A DNA stretch of 64,000 bases from a bacterium. GTDB lineage: Bacteria > Chloroflexota > Anaerolineae > Caldilineales > Caldilineaceae. Shown piece after piece: positions 20,735 through 30,967 of the stretch (position 1 is its first letter; the number at the start of each line of letters is the position of its first letter). Below the pieces are notes generated by a model. It was given only the letters and a program-made list of their open reading frames with translations. It ran no database searches and was not told the DNA's origin. Both the position numbers and the translations under genes were made by a program. The stretch covers positions 62,001 through 126,000 of the forward strand of contig WGMT01000058.1 in NCBI GenBank assembly GCA_016124945.1, given 5' to 3'.

Positions 20735-21865
20735 TTAGAGTGTACGTACAGCGCGGTTCTGTTGTCGGTCTTCGTGACGTTCAAGCGCAAGTGCAACCAG
20801 CCGCTGCACCAATTCAGAAAGCGGCAGGCCGCTGGCGGCCCACAGCCGCGGATACATGCTGGCGTGGGTAAAGCCTGGCATGGTGTTGATCTCGTTCAAG
20901 TAGATATCACCATCCCCGCTGAGCAGGAAATCGACCCTCGCCAATCCCGCACAATCAAGCACACGGAAGGCATGCAGGGCCATCGCTTGAAATTCCTTGA
21001 CCTGTGCGGCGCTGAGGACGGCGGGCACGAGCAACTGGCTCCGATCGTCCAGGTATTTGGCTTCGTAGTCGTAAAACTCGTTACAGGAGACGACCTCGCC
21101 CGGCACGCTGGCGATGGGATCGTCGTTGCCCAACACGCTGACTTCGATCTCGCGCGCCTGGAGTACGCCCTGTTCTACCAGCACCTTGCGGTCGTAGGCA
21201 CAGGCTAGATCGATGGCGCGGCGCAGTTGTTTGTGGTCTTTGGCTTTGGAAATACCCACGCTGCTGCCCAGGTTGGCCGGCTTTACGAACATGGGATAAG
21301 AGAGCGTCCCTTCAAGTTCGGCGATGATGGCATCTGGATGCTGTTTCCACTGGCGACGCAGAAAGCTGTGGTATGCCGCCTGCGGAATGCCTGCCTGTGC
21401 GAAAAGCTGCTTGCTGGTCACCTTGTCCATGCCGGCGGCGCTGGCAAGGACGCCGCTGCCCACGTAGGGCAGGCCCGCCATTTCGAGTAGACCCTGCACC
21501 GTGCCGTCTTCGCCGAAGGGGCCGTGTAGCACGGGGAAGATTAGATCGACGGCGGGCAACCTGTCCTCGCCGGCGAGAAGCGGCGCGGGCGTTTGTGACG
21601 TGGCGCCATTGGCCGCGTGCCCGTTGTGGTGTCCATTGCCGGTCAATTCCGGTGCAGAGATTGTTTCGGCAAGGCTGTCGGTGAGCCGCTGCATAGGATC
21701 GTCGTTGACGAGCCAGCCACCGCTGCGGTTGATGCCGATGGGCACCGTCTCGTAGCCGGCCTCGTGCAGCGCCTGCATCACCGTGCGGGCGCTCATGAGC
21801 GATACTTCGTGTTCGCCGCTGCGCCCACCAAAGAGGACACCGACGCGTACTTCACGTCCGTTCAT
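20735..21865 (-). CDS. ddl: D-alanine--D-alanine ligase
   Basis: 376 residues from the ATG at 21865, which overlaps the murB stop as [18 protein letters not shown] is the conserved N-terminal motif; the ATP-grasp core shows [13 protein letters not shown], and [12 protein letters not shown] is the metal-binding loop. In-frame starts up to 21892 exist within murB but add only a short nonconserved stretch. It makes D-Ala-D-Ala for the peptidoglycan stem peptide. The interior has a short Asn/Gly/His-rich insertion near residue 70. Confidence 0.95.
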   Translation of the reverse strand: MNGREVRVGVLFGGRSGEHEVSLMSARTVMQALHEAGYETVPIGINRSGGWLVNDDPMQRLTDSLAETISAPELTGNGHHNGHAANGATSQTPAPLLAGEDRLPAVDLIFPVLHGPFGEDGTVQGLLEMAGLPYVGSGVLASAAGMDKVTSKQLFAQAGIPQAAYHSFLRRQWKQHPDAIIAELEGTLSYPMFVKPANLGSSVGISKAKDHKQLRRAIDLACAYDRKVLVEQGVLQAREIEVSVLGNDDPIASVPGEVVSCNEFYDYEAKYLDDRSQLLVPAVLSAAQVKEFQAMALHAFRVLDCAGLARVDFLLSGDGDIYLNEINTMPGFTHASMYPRLWAASGLPLSELVQRLVALALERHEDRQQNRAVRTL

Positions 21866-22851
21866 GGTTGATTGTCCCATTCTCCTACCCATTGAATCTC
21901 AGGGTCCAGCGTCACGCGGAAGAGATGCTGGACACGTTCTTGCACGAATTCGATCATGGCGACGACGTCCGCCGCGGTGGTGTTGCTCACGCCGCCCGGG
22001 TTGACGAAAAAATTGGCGTGGGTGCGGCTGACTTCGATGCCGCCGATGCGGTGTCCTTGTAGGCCGGCGGCTTCGATGAGACGACCGGCATAGTCGCCCG
22101 GTGGATTTTTGAAGGTGCTGCCCAGGCTGGGTTCCACCGGCTGCGTGCGCCGCCGGTGCGCTAGGAAATTGTCGGCGCGGGTGCGGATCTGATCCGGTTC
22201 GCCCGCCGAAAGGCGGAAGTTAGCGCTGAGGACCACCGGCCCAAATCCGCCGCGCAGGACACGTCCGCGTTTGAGGGCGCTGGTGCGGTAGGCGTAGGCC
22301 AGTTGATCGGGCTTGAACTCGCGCACTTCGTCGTTGTCGTCGAGGATCAGGGCGTCCCACAGGTTGTCTTTGACTTCGCCGCCGTGGGCGCCGGCGTTGT
22401 TGATCACAGCGCCGCCCACGGTGCCTGGCACACTGACGGCCCATTCCAGGCCGGTGAGCCCGGCGTTGATGCTGGTACGGGCCAGGCCGGCCATGGCCGC
22501 GCCGCTTTCGGCGAAGAGATAGGGGCGCAGGTCCTGTGGGTAGTCGCAGCAGGGCGGATCGTCCACGCGCACTTGGCGGCAGCGATTCTGGATCACCAGC
22601 CCGTGTACGCCCGCATCGCTAATGAGGACGTTGCTGCCGCCGCCCAGGATCCAATAGGGCAGATCTTGTGTGCGCGCCCAACGTACCAGTTTGAGCAACT
22701 GGTCAACCGTTTGCACCGTCGCAAAATACTCCGCCGGCCCGCCGACTTTGATGCTGGTCAGCCCGGCTAGGGAGCGATTCTGTTCGATGGTGACGCCGAG
22801 TTCGGCGGGTCGGCTCAGATCGAGCGCGCGTTCGCTGGATAACATCGTCAT
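21862..22851 (-). CDS. murB: UDP-N-acetylenolpyruvoylglucosamine reductase
   Basis: 329 residues. FAD-binding motifs [11 protein letters not shown] and the [18 protein letters not shown] loop are present. The YRTSALK segment and the SLGSTFKNP segment correspond to the catalytic region of the type II (YR-loop-less) enzymes. It reduces the enolpyruvyl group to give UDP-MurNAc. It lies between murC and ddl and overlaps ddl by 4 bp. Confidence 0.96.
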   Translation of the reverse strand: MTMLSSERALDLSRPAELGVTIEQNRSLAGLTSIKVGGPAEYFATVQTVDQLLKLVRWARTQDLPYWILGGGSNVLISDAGVHGLVIQNRCRQVRVDDPPCCDYPQDLRPYLFAESGAAMAGLARTSINAGLTGLEWAVSVPGTVGGAVINNAGAHGGEVKDNLWDALILDDNDEVREFKPDQLAYAYRTSALKRGRVLRGGFGPVVLSANFRLSAGEPDQIRTRADNFLAHRRRTQPVEPSLGSTFKNPPGDYAGRLIEAAGLQGHRIGGIEVSRTHANFFVNPGGVSNTTAADVVAMIEFVQERVQHLFRVTLDPEIQWVGEWDNQP

Positions 22852-22874
22852 ATAACGCTCTTACTATAAATGGC

Positions 22875-24323
22875 CTACGTTACGGCCTGCATTGCACGGA
22901 GTTGGTCGAGCAGCATTTCACCAATACGATAGCTTGTCCCCGCGCCGAGGACGAGCACCACGTCGCCAGGACGCACGGCCGCGGCCAGGTGATTGGCCAT
23001 CGCTTCCAGCCCGGAGACGTGTTCGATCTGTGGGTGACGGCTGGCGGCGACGAGATCGGCGGCGCTGATGCTGCCGTCGTCGCGCTCGCGGGCGGCGTAG
23101 ATGTCGGTGATGCGCACGCAGTCGGCGTCGTCGAAGCTGGCGGCCATTTCGTGGAGCAGGGCACGTGTGCGGCTGAAGGTGTGCGGCTGCACCACGGCCC
23201 AGATGCGCCGGTCACCGAAGCGGGCGCGGGCAGCGGCCAGGGTGGCGCGCACTTTGGTTGGGTTGTGGGCGTAGTCGTCGATGACGGTGGTGCCGTTGAC
23301 CTCGCCCTTCAACTCGAAGCGGCGAGCCACGCCCTGATAGCTGCCCAAGGCGGCCAGCAATTCGTTCACGGGCAGTCCGCAGTGATATCCCACTGCCACG
23401 GCGGCCAGCCCGTTGCGCAGGTTGTGGAGTCCTGGCACCTGCATCGACAGCACACCCAGCGTCGTCCCCTGTTGGGAAAGTGTAGCACGGTAGCCACCCA
23501 TCGTGGCCGGGGCAACGTCGCTTGCGCTCAGATCCACGCTTTCCCCCAAACCGTAAGATAGCGTCGCCATTTTGGCGGACTGTTCGAGGCGTAACGTTTC
23601 CGCACCGGCATCGTCGCCGCAGGTGACCAGCAGACCGTCGTCTACCACCTGATCGGTGAAGGTGACGAAGGCGTTGTGAAAGTCCTTGGGCGTGGGGAAG
23701 CAGTCTGGGTGATCCCATTCCACGTTGGTGACGACGGCTACGGTGGGCGTCAGCCCCAGGAACATGTAGTCGTATTCGTCGGCCTCGATGATGAAGTAGG
23801 GGCTGCTGCCGGCGTGAGCGTTGCCGTATTCGGGCAGTTCGGCGCCGACGATGTAACCGGCGTCGACGCCACATTCCTGGAAGGCGCGCACGATCATGGC
23901 GGTGGTTGTGCTTTTGCCGTGGGTGCCCGCCACTGCGATTACTTTGCGCTGCGCCAGCAGTGCAGGCAGAAAGTCGCGGCGTTTGGCGATGGGAATGCCC
24001 AGCGCTTCGGCTGCGGCGCGCTCAGGATTGTCCACAGCGACGGCGCTGCTGATGAGCACGACGTCGGGCCGGCGCTTCGGGTGATCGACCAGGTTGGCTG
24101 CGATCTGGCTGGGGTAGACGATCACACCCTGCGCCGCCAGGGCGTCGGTGCGCGGATTGGTCTGCGCGTCGCTGCCGCTGACGACGAAACCCATCTCGTG
24201 TAGCACGGTGGCGATGGGGGCCAGCCCACTGCCGCCGATGCCCAACAGGTGCACGCGCAGAGATTTGTCCTCTGCGGCGAGGCGGGTGGACCAGGTGGGT
24301 TGGGCGGTGTGGATCGGCGTCAT
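22875..24323 (-). CDS. murC: UDP-N-acetylmuramate--L-alanine ligase
   Basis: 482 residues, normal for MurC. The N-terminal Rossmann domain begins HLLGIGGSGLAPIA; the ATP loop is VAGTHGKSTTTAMIV; the C-terminal ligase domain has DDYAHNPTKVRATL and FGDRRIWAVVQPHTFSRT. It adds the first amino acid of the stem peptide. It stands 24 bp before murB and behind two CvpA-like membrane genes. Confidence 0.97.
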   Translation of the reverse strand: MTPIHTAQPTWSTRLAAEDKSLRVHLLGIGGSGLAPIATVLHEMGFVVSGSDAQTNPRTDALAAQGVIVYPSQIAANLVDHPKRRPDVVLISSAVAVDNPERAAAEALGIPIAKRRDFLPALLAQRKVIAVAGTHGKSTTTAMIVRAFQECGVDAGYIVGAELPEYGNAHAGSSPYFIIEADEYDYMFLGLTPTVAVVTNVEWDHPDCFPTPKDFHNAFVTFTDQVVDDGLLVTCGDDAGAETLRLEQSAKMATLSYGLGESVDLSASDVAPATMGGYRATLSQQGTTLGVLSMQVPGLHNLRNGLAAVAVGYHCGLPVNELLAALGSYQGVARRFELKGEVNGTTVIDDYAHNPTKVRATLAAARARFGDRRIWAVVQPHTFSRTRALLHEMAASFDDADCVRITDIYAARERDDGSISAADLVAASRHPQIEHVSGLEAMANHLAAAVRPGDVVLVLGAGTSYRIGEMLLDQLRAMQAVT

Positions 24324-24342
24324 GTATTTGGATCTTTCGACG

Positions 24343-24428
24343 TGTGCGTAATGCGTGATGCGTAATTGGTTGAGATCATTCAGCCGCTTGCGGGGCGATC
24401 TGCTCTGAGTTACGCCTTACGCATTATT
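24343..24428. repeat. Inverted heptamer repeat before murC
   Basis: Left arm GTGCGTAATGCGTGATGCG with following AATTGG, right arm GAGTTACGCCTTACGCATTA. The words match those at 16117-16178. It fills the gap between the CvpA-like gene and murC. Confidence 0.8.
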
Positions 24429-24433
24429 CTTTC

Positions 24434-24982
24434 CTATCCGCGGACGCGTAACAGCAACAACACCGCAATCGGTACCATCCATAGCGCCGGGATGGGCAGT
24501 AACACCTGAGGCAGTAGTTGTACGGCGTTAATGCCCAGGGGGGTGACGGCGTTAAGCTGGGCGTTCCAATCCAACGCCCCGAATGGGTAGCCGTAGACAA
24601 GCTGGTAGTACCAGAGCGTGCCGGCGATCAGGTAGCCGTTTAGCGCGCCGATGAGTATATCGAGCATTGTCCCCTGCGGTGGGGCGATGGGTTTGCCCGT
24701 AAATTGAATCGTTTTGCCTGCATAACCTGCAAAGACGGCGCTGACAAAGCTGATCTGGTAGACGAGACTCAAAAAAAGTGGCTCGGCCGGGCCGTTGGTG
24801 TCTTCGAAAAAGAGTCCGCGTGCGATGAGCAACAGCGGATTCAGCCGCTCTTCGACAAAGAGCAGCAAGAAAATCGCCACCAAGATGATCATGGTGCTGC
24901 CCAGTTCTCTGGCATAGCCTCGGGCCAGGCCAATCAGGGTGACGATGATGGCAATTGTGCCGAAGTAGACGAGTGGACCCAT
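24434..24982 (-). CDS. CvpA-like membrane protein
   Basis: 182 residues from the ATG at 24982 (a TTG at 25000 is an alternative). Four hydrophobic segments and the RGYARELGST motif after the first one fit the CvpA/colicin V production family. It stands between murG and murC, where no gene is usually found, next to a second protein of the same type. Likely an envelope protein; the actual job is unknown. Confidence 0.7.
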   Translation of the reverse strand: MGPLVYFGTIAIIVTLIGLARGYARELGSTMIILVAIFLLLFVEERLNPLLLIARGLFFEDTNGPAEPLFLSLVYQISFVSAVFAGYAGKTIQFTGKPIAPPQGTMLDILIGALNGYLIAGTLWYYQLVYGYPFGALDWNAQLNAVTPLGINAVQLLPQVLLPIPALWMVPIAVLLLLRVRG

Positions 24983-25020
24983 GTCGATCTTTCTGATCAA
25001 CTTTCTGCCAACGAGATTGG

Positions 25021-25668
25021 TTATGTCTTCTTGGGTGCGCGCAATGTATTGGCCACCGCCACCAGCACCAGGGTGAGAAAGACGACGATGACAAGTGGTT
25101 GCTGGGTGTCTAGTTCGCCCCAGATGCTGCCCACGCCTTCGTTGATCACATCCAACGCGCTGCGGAGCACGATGCTTGCGCCGTCTTCGGCCACTGCGTC
25201 CGCCGCGCCGAGACGTCGTAAAAAGATGCCGCTCAGCATGGGCAGGAAAATCGAAAAGTAAAAGATGCCGTTGAGCAGCCCGAGCAAGATCGCTGATGCA
25301 TCGGATTTGTTCTTGGGGCTGCGCACGGCGCGCCCCGTGACCCAGTACGTGAACAAGAGCAGGAGCACCCAGAGCAGGAAGATCACCGTGTCTCGTCCGT
25401 CGCCGGTGATCACGTCCGCTGAATCGGTGAGGACAAGAAAGGCGTCGGGGTTGTCGCCTAGGCCGCCGGCTTCGGCAAAGGCCAGGAACTTGAAACCCAG
25501 GTTGAAGAGCGTCACCACGAGGCCGCCGTAGCGTTGCAGCAAAAAGTAACCGCCAATCGCCACAATCGCCACGATCAACTCGCGCATGCTGCCGCGCCGA
25601 TAGCCGACCCAGCCGAAGAGTACCAAATATAAGATGAGAACGGCGACGATCTGTAGAGATTCGCTCAT
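25021..25668 (-). CDS. CvpA-like membrane protein, second copy
   Basis: 215 residues with four predicted membrane helices. The first is followed by GYRRGSMRELIVA, the same position and pattern as in its neighbour, so the two look like distant paralogues. A soluble loop lies at about 65-90. The gene ends 39 bp before the start of the next. The pair interrupts the dcw order between murG and murC. CvpA relatives affect envelope and biofilm traits in other bacteria; nothing more can be claimed here. Confidence 0.68.
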   Translation of the reverse strand: MSESLQIVAVLILYLVLFGWVGYRRGSMRELIVAIVAIGGYFLLQRYGGLVVTLFNLGFKFLAFAEAGGLGDNPDAFLVLTDSADVITGDGRDTVIFLLWVLLLLFTYWVTGRAVRSPKNKSDASAILLGLLNGIFYFSIFLPMLSGIFLRRLGAADAVAEDGASIVLRSALDVINEGVGSIWGELDTQQPLVIVVFLTLVLVAVANTLRAPKKT

Positions 25669-25704
25669 GTGAATGAAGGAAAAGCCTGCTGCCGTCGGTG
25701 AAGA

Positions 25705-25785
25705 CTGGCGATTAGGTGATTAGGCGATTTAGAGATTTCAGAGGCTTGACGTGTCCAATCCCTTAATCTCTCAATCCCGATTCTC
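25705..25785. repeat. Inverted GATTAGGCGATT-type repeat
   Basis: The left part contains GATTAGGTGATTAGGCGATT; the right part carries CAATCCCTTAATCTCTCAAT. It lies between murG and the CvpA-like gene and has the same words as 41859-41984. Confidence 0.75.
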
Positions 25786-25818
25786 ATGTCTAAACAGAAA
25801 TATTGGAGCTTGCCCGTG

Positions 25819-27060
25819 CTACCCCCGCCCCAACTTCTCAATCGCTTCTGCCAGATTCTTCGCCGCTCCGGGATAGCTCACACTTGCCATGTCGGCGCTC
25901 ATTTTCAGGCGGCGACGTTCGTCTTGCAGCAGTTCGAGGACGGTGGACGTGAGTTGCGTCTTCAATGCGCCGTCTTCAATAATGACAGCGCCGCCGGCGT
26001 CGGCCAGCTTGCGGGCATTGGGCAGTTGATGGTTGCCCGAAATGGGCAGCGGCACTAAGACAGCCGGCAGCCGCGTCAACGGGAATTCGGCCAGTGTGCT
26101 GGCCCCGGCGCGTGCCACGGCGAGATCAGCGCCGGCCAGGGCCAGCATCATCTCATCGTGCAGGTAGGGCACCGGGTGGTAACGATCCTGCCACGCAGAG
26201 GGCAACACGGGCGACGTCTCCTGGTAGAGCGGCCAATCCCGTGTACCGATGACGTGCAGGATCTGGCAGTGGACCAGCAATTCGGGCAGACCGGCCCACA
26301 CCGCCTGGTTGATGCTGCGTGCGCCACGACTGCCGCCGAAGACAAGCACCAGCGGCAGCGGGTTGCCGTCTTCGCCGCGGATCGACCAATCGATGCCCAG
26401 TGCCTGTCCTAGACGGCGGCGGGCGTCGTTGCGGTCGGCGGCGGCTTCGAGCAATTCCGGGCGCACAGGGTAGCCGGTGACAACGGCTTTGTCCCCAAAA
26501 AAGCTGCACACTTCCGGGAAACTCACTGCCACTTGGGTGGCAAACAGGCTCAGCCAGCGGATCGCCAACCCCGGCGTCATGTCGGGCAGGTAGATGAGCA
26601 CGGGCACACGGCGCAGCCGGCACGCAATCGCCACCGGTGTGCAGACGTAACCGCCGGTGACAAAACAGACGTCGGGGCGGAATTCGTCTACCAACTGTAA
26701 AGATTGGCGCACACCTACCGCCATTTTGCCAACATTCGCCAGCGCCGTCAAAGGGTTCGTCCCGCGTAGTTGGCCCGTTTGGATGGCTCGAAAGGCAATG
26801 CCTGCCTGCCCCACCAATTCGCGTTCGACGCCGTCGGGGCTGCCTGCCCAGAGTAACTCTGTCTCGCCGCGGTGGACAGCCTGCGTACTAACGGCTGCTG
26901 CTGCGACTGCTACCGCTGCTACGCCCGTTGGTCTTTCCGCGGGATGATGCAGCGCGGCGGGTGGGGGCGGTGCGGCCGGTAGATTTTTTAGGTGTGCTGC
27001 GGCTGCCAGTGCCGGGTAGACGTGTCCCCCGGTTCCGCCACCCGAAATTAAAACTCGCAT
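25819..27060 (-). CDS. murG: UDP-GlcNAc:lipid-linked MurNAc-pentapeptide transferase
   Basis: 413 residues, about 50 more than usual. The start is fixed by the conserved MRVLISGGGTGGHVYPAL. An Ala/Pro-rich insertion (about residues 25-68, with LPAAPPPPAALHHP) separates the first helix from ELLWAGSPDGVE, where related proteins need only a few residues. The donor-binding part has VFGGSRGARSIN and the late ARAGASTLAEF. It makes lipid II on the inner face of the membrane. The first 57 codons overlap the ftsW reading frame. Confidence 0.95.
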   Translation of the reverse strand: MRVLISGGGTGGHVYPALAAAAHLKNLPAAPPPPAALHHPAERPTGVAAVAVAAAAVSTQAVHRGETELLWAGSPDGVERELVGQAGIAFRAIQTGQLRGTNPLTALANVGKMAVGVRQSLQLVDEFRPDVCFVTGGYVCTPVAIACRLRRVPVLIYLPDMTPGLAIRWLSLFATQVAVSFPEVCSFFGDKAVVTGYPVRPELLEAAADRNDARRRLGQALGIDWSIRGEDGNPLPLVLVFGGSRGARSINQAVWAGLPELLVHCQILHVIGTRDWPLYQETSPVLPSAWQDRYHPVPYLHDEMMLALAGADLAVARAGASTLAEFPLTRLPAVLVPLPISGNHQLPNARKLADAGGAVIIEDGALKTQLTSTVLELLQDERRRLKMSADMASVSYPGAAKNLAEAIEKLGRG

Positions 27061-28216
27061 AACTCAAGCCTCCTTGCGGACGCAATGCCAATGGCGCGCC
27101 TCGATAGCGGCTGATGTTGAGCAGGATGCCGGTTGCGCCCATCGTTGTGACAAGTGAACTGCCGCCAAAGCTAATATAGGGCAGGGTGACGCCGGTTGGC
27201 GGCGCCATCGCCACGGCAACGGCAATGTGAATAATCGCCTGTAAGACGATGAGCGACGTGATCCCCACCGCCAGCAACGAGCCGAACATGTCGGGCGCTT
27301 CGGAGGCGATGCGGAAGCCGCGATAGGCCAGCAGTGCAAAGAGCAGGATCACCATCAGGGTGCCAATCAGCCCCATCTCTTCGCCGATGATGGCAAAAAT
27401 ATTGTCCGACCAACTTAGCGGCAGATTACCCGGCAACTTTTCGATGCTGTTGCCGAACCCAACGCCCGTCGGCCCGCCACGCACAATCGCTTCAGACGCC
27501 TGGTTAATCTGCCATTCGGGGCTTTGCAGCGGATCGAAGACGGAAGCCATGTAGGCGGACACACGTCGTTGCGCGTAGGCACTGCGCGTGATCACCACCC
27601 AAAAGGTGATCAGGGCAATGCCGCCGCCGATGACCAATTGCTTCAACTCGGCCCCTGCCAGAAAGAAGATGATCGACGCTGTGGTGACAATCAGAATCGC
27701 CGTGCTGATGTTAGGTTGTGCCACGATCAAGCCGGTGACGATCCCCATGAGGATGCCGAAGGGGATCAGCCCGTAGTTGATCTGACGGATGCGGTCACCT
27801 TTGCTGGCCAGCCAGGTGCTGACATAGATCAAAATGACGATTTTCACCGGCTCGCTGGGCTGTACGCTGCCGTCGAACAAAGTGCGTGTGGCCCCGTAGA
27901 CAGTGTCGCCCACGACGATCACGGCCATCAACGCCAGCAGGCCCACACCCATCATGAGCACGCTCCAGCGTTCCCAGACGGTGTAGGGGATCATGGCAGC
28001 CGCCAACATCGCCACCAGCCCAAGCGCCACCCAACGTAATTGCAGAGTGGCAAAGTGAAAGGGCGACGTGAAGTAGGTCATCGCCCACGGGAAGCTGGCG
28101 CTGAAGACCATCACCAGCCCAAAGATCAGGAGCGCGGTGACTACCGTGAGCAGTCCCCAATCGTAGCTGCCTGTACTCAATTTTGTTGTGGCCGAAGACG
28201 AACGACTGTCTGCCAT
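26888..28216 (-). CDS. ftsW: Lipid II-associated SEDS protein FtsW
   Basis: 442 residues; the ATG at 28216 follows AGGAGCAGG. About ten membrane helices with the SEDS landmarks NISTAILIVTTASI and LPYISFGGSS. Known role: septal glycan polymerase working with FtsI. The conserved core ends at NISRYRGA near 27090. The frame then runs on for a Ser/Arg/Lys-rich tail of about 57 codons that overlaps the start of murG in another frame. Whether this tail is functional cannot be told from sequence. Confidence 0.93.
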   Translation of the reverse strand: MADSRSSSATTKLSTGSYDWGLLTVVTALLIFGLVMVFSASFPWAMTYFTSPFHFATLQLRWVALGLVAMLAAAMIPYTVWERWSVLMMGVGLLALMAVIVVGDTVYGATRTLFDGSVQPSEPVKIVILIYVSTWLASKGDRIRQINYGLIPFGILMGIVTGLIVAQPNISTAILIVTTASIIFFLAGAELKQLVIGGGIALITFWVVITRSAYAQRRVSAYMASVFDPLQSPEWQINQASEAIVRGGPTGVGFGNSIEKLPGNLPLSWSDNIFAIIGEEMGLIGTLMVILLFALLAYRGFRIASEAPDMFGSLLAVGITSLIVLQAIIHIAVAVAMAPPTGVTLPYISFGGSSLVTTMGATGILLNISRYRGAPLALRPQGGLSYASFNFGWRNRGTRLPGTGSRSTPKKSTGRTAPTRRAASSRGKTNGRSSGSSRSSSR

Positions 28217-28244
28217 TGCGAACCTGCTCCTAATAGAGACGGAA

Positions 28245-28293
28245 GTGCATAGTGCGTAGTGCGTGGTACACACACCACGCACTACGCACCACG
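28245..28293. repeat. Inverted GTAGTGC heptamer repeat at the murD 3' end
   Basis: AGTGCGTAGTGCGTGGT and its complement ACCACGCACTACGCAC face each other around TACACAC. The murD stop (28282-28284) lies in the right arm. The same words occur at 39626-39659. Confidence 0.88.
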
Positions 28294-29940
28294 TTCTTCA
28301 TACATTGCCCGCACCAAGGAGCGGAAGTGTGCCCCCCGCTCCTCAAAATTCTTATATGCGTCGTAGCTCGTGCCGCCGGGCGATAGGAGCACGACGGTGT
28401 TGCGATCCGCGATCTGCGCTGCCAGGTGGACAGCCTGATCCATGCGCTGTAAGACGGCGCAACTGGGGGCGGGCAGGCGACGGTCGGCGGCGCGCTCCTG
28501 CACAGTTTGTACAATCATGGCCCCGGCGTCGCCGAAGCCGATAAGGTAGTTGACGCGACGGATCACTTCGTCGGCGAAATCTTGCCAGGGCAGCTTTTTG
28601 TCTTTGCCCCCGGCCAACAGGATCAGCGTCTGCGCGCCGGGCGCAAAGACGCGCAACCCGGCGATGGCCCGTTCCGGTGCGGTGGCGATGCTGTCGTTGA
28701 TCCAGGTGACGCCGTTGACGCCGGCCACTTCTTCCAGGCGGTGGGGCACGCCTGCAAAACTGCACGCCACGTCGCCCATCACCGCTGGGGATACAGCCAA
28801 TGCCGCGCCGCTGATGACGGCTGCCGCCAGCAAGTTGGTGATGTTGTGGTCACCGCGCAGGCGCACCTGGCTGCGTGGGCAAAAGGACGCGCCGTTGTAG
28901 ATCAACTGATCCTGTGCCAGCCATGCGCCGGCATCCAGCACCTGATGACGGCTGAAAAGGATCGGTGCAGCCGTGCGCGCCGCCAACTGTTCGTGTAGCT
29001 TGCCCAACAGCTCACCTATCTCCCAGGCTGCGGGGACGGTCAACTTTGCTGCTGCGCCACGGGCAACGCGCTCCGTCACCGGGTCATCGGCGCTGAGGAC
29101 GATGCGCGCCGTGGGTTTGAGCCTACGCACCAGGTTGAACTTGGCGTCGGCGTATTCTGTCATCGACGCGTGGCGATCCAGGTGGTTGGGTGTAATGTTG
29201 AGGATTGCCGCTACCTCGATGGGCAGGGCGGTAAAGTCGCCATAGGCCACAGCCGGATCGAAGAGTTCCAACTGAAAACTGCTCAGCTCAAGCACAATCT
29301 GGTCGTCCGCCGTGATCTGGTCCAGGCGGTCGATGAGGGGGAGACCAATGTTGCCGCCAACGTAGACGGTACGTCCACTGCCGGCGACGGCTTCGGCCAA
29401 CATCTTCCCTACCAGTGTCGTCGTCGTCGTCTTGCCGCTGCTGCCGGTGATGGCGATCACAGGGCAGGGGGCAAGCTGACAGGTGAGCAGGCTGTCGTTG
29501 CTCAGGCGAATGCCACGGCGGATCGCCTCTTGTACAATCGGTAACTGCGCTGGGACGCCGCCGCTCAGGCAGAGCAGATCGCAGCTGTCGAGCAACGAAA
29601 TTGGGTGTTCGCCAAGTACTAGATCCACTGGCAGATCGGCGATGCTTGCCAACTCGGCGGACAGCTTGTCTTCTGTGGCGGCGTCGTTGATCGTCACCTG
29701 TGCGCCCTGCGCGTGGAAAAAGCGCGCCAGCGCGCTTCCCTGACGGGCCAGGCCCAGGATCACTACCCGTTTGTTGCGGAAATCCCGTTTGTTGCGGAAA
29801 TCGTTGGGTAGGGCTGCATTTGTCATCTTGGTTTTGCCTTGGTTGCCTTCATTGTGCAACGAGTGAACATCGGCGTCTACGCCGGATTCTGGCAAAGGCT
29901 GGGCTGTCTCTGAACGGGAGACAGTGTGATCGATGTACAT
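28282..29940 (-). CDS. murD: UDP-N-acetylmuramoyl-L-alanine--D-glutamate ligase
   Basis: 552 residues from the ATG at 29940, placed 20 bp after mraY with AGAGAAG ahead of it; an internal ATG at 29826 (514 residues) would give a more typical N-terminus. Core motifs: [17 protein letters not shown], the ATP loop [32 protein letters not shown], and [15 protein letters not shown]. It adds D-Glu to the stem peptide. Just before the Rossmann domain an 18-bp unit is duplicated, giving [11 protein letters not shown]. Confidence 0.94.
   Translation of the reverse strand: MYIDHTVSRSETAQPLPESGVDADVHSLHNEGNQGKTKMTNAALPNDFRNKRDFRNKRVVILGLARQGSALARFFHAQGAQVTINDAATEDKLSAELASIADLPVDLVLGEHPISLLDSCDLLCLSGGVPAQLPIVQEAIRRGIRLSNDSLLTCQLAPCPVIAITGSSGKTTTTTLVGKMLAEAVAGSGRTVYVGGNIGLPLIDRLDQITADDQIVLELSSFQLELFDPAVAYGDFTALPIEVAAILNITPNHLDRHASMTEYADAKFNLVRRLKPTARIVLSADDPVTERVARGAAAKLTVPAAWEIGELLGKLHEQLAARTAAPILFSRHQVLDAGAWLAQDQLIYNGASFCPRSQVRLRGDHNITNLLAAAVISGAALAVSPAVMGDVACSFAGVPHRLEEVAGVNGVTWINDSIATAPERAIAGLRVFAPGAQTLILLAGGKDKKLPWQDFADEVIRRVNYLIGFGDAGAMIVQTVQERAADRRLPAPSCAVLQRMDQAVHLAAQIADRNTVVLLSPGGTSYDAYKNFEERGAHFRSLVRAMYEERGA
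29767..29802. repeat. Perfect 18-bp tandem duplication inside murD
   Basis: Two exact in-frame copies of an 18-bp unit (29767-29784, 29785-29802) encode the repeated DFRNKR hexapeptide. Exact identity suggests a recent event. Confidence 0.93.
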
Positions 29941-29959
29941 AGAGTCTTCTCTTTTCGAT

Positions 29960-30964
29960 CTACAAAAGCGCCAGCGCAACGCCCAGCATACCCGAAAGGA
30001 CGCCGACTAGCCAGAAACGCTCTTTGACCTGTGTTTCGCTCCACCCCAACAACTCGAAATGGTGATGAAGTGGAGCCATTTTAAATATGCGTATGTCTCG
30101 CCCCAAGAAGCGACGGCTGAATTTAGCTGAAGCCACTTGCAGCATCACCGAAAGCGTTTCGCTCATGAAGACGAGCCCCACAATGGGCAGCAACAACCAT
30201 TGCGCCGTCATTAAAGAGACGAGTCCGAGTGTGGCGCCAAGGGCCAGGCTGCCCGTGTCGCCCATGAAGAGCTCGGCGGGGTGGGCATTGAACCACAAAA
30301 AGGCCAGCAACGCGCCTACAATTGTGAAACAAAAGGCGGCCAGGTAGGTCTGCCGCTGCAAAAAGGCGATGATGCCATAGCTGGCAAAGGCCACACTGCT
30401 GAGGCTGCCTGCCAGGCTGTCTAACCCGTCTGTGAGGTTGACGGCGTTGCTAAAGCCCACAATCACGAAGACGGCGATGGGCAGAAACAGCCAGCCGATT
30501 TCCACGAAATTGGGGATGCCCGGCACGCCGACATAGTTCAACTCGGGTGGGCCGAAGTATAGCACCGACGCAATGATCACGGCGAAGATGAACTGAAAGG
30601 AGCTTTTCATGCGGGCGCTCATGCCTTCGCCTTTGCCGCGCAGCCCGCGAATGCCCTGCCAGTCGTCCACTGCGCCCAGGGCGGAGTAGGCGGCCATACA
30701 GAAGAAGAGCAACAACGTACTCTGCCCAATCAGGTTGAAACCAAGCAGATCGGCCAGGTTGAGCACACCGGTGATCAGCAACACCGGCACCACAAAGAGG
30801 AATCCGCCCATGGTGGGCGTCCCTGTTTTAACCTGATGACGATCCGGCCCTTCAATGCGAATTTGTTTGCCAATGCGCCAACGCTTGAGCAAATTGATCA
30901 GCGGGCGACCCCAGATGACGGCGATGAAAAAACTGATGCTTCCCAAGGTCAGGGGAAATTCCAT
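29960..30964 (-). CDS. mraY: Phospho-N-acetylmuramoyl-pentapeptide transferase
   Basis: 334 residues with about ten membrane helices. The family motifs are present: GTPTMGGF in the first loop, [15 protein letters not shown] with the catalytic Asp, and [11 protein letters not shown] further on. It forms lipid I from UDP-MurNAc-pentapeptide. AAGGGG precedes the ATG. It starts 3 bp after the murF stop. Confidence 0.97.
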   Translation of the reverse strand: MEFPLTLGSISFFIAVIWGRPLINLLKRWRIGKQIRIEGPDRHQVKTGTPTMGGFLFVVPVLLITGVLNLADLLGFNLIGQSTLLLFFCMAAYSALGAVDDWQGIRGLRGKGEGMSARMKSSFQFIFAVIIASVLYFGPPELNYVGVPGIPNFVEIGWLFLPIAVFVIVGFSNAVNLTDGLDSLAGSLSSVAFASYGIIAFLQRQTYLAAFCFTIVGALLAFLWFNAHPAELFMGDTGSLALGATLGLVSLMTAQWLLLPIVGLVFMSETLSVMLQVASAKFSRRFLGRDIRIFKMAPLHHHFELLGWSETQVKERFWLVGVLSGMLGVALALL

Positions 30965-30967
30965 GAA

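Noticed and set aside
26857-27060. Frameshift explaining the ftsW/murG overlap
   Set aside because: murG begins with its conserved motif at a normal start and ftsW ends its conserved core before that, so neither protein is broken. An extension of ftsW is enough to explain the overlap.
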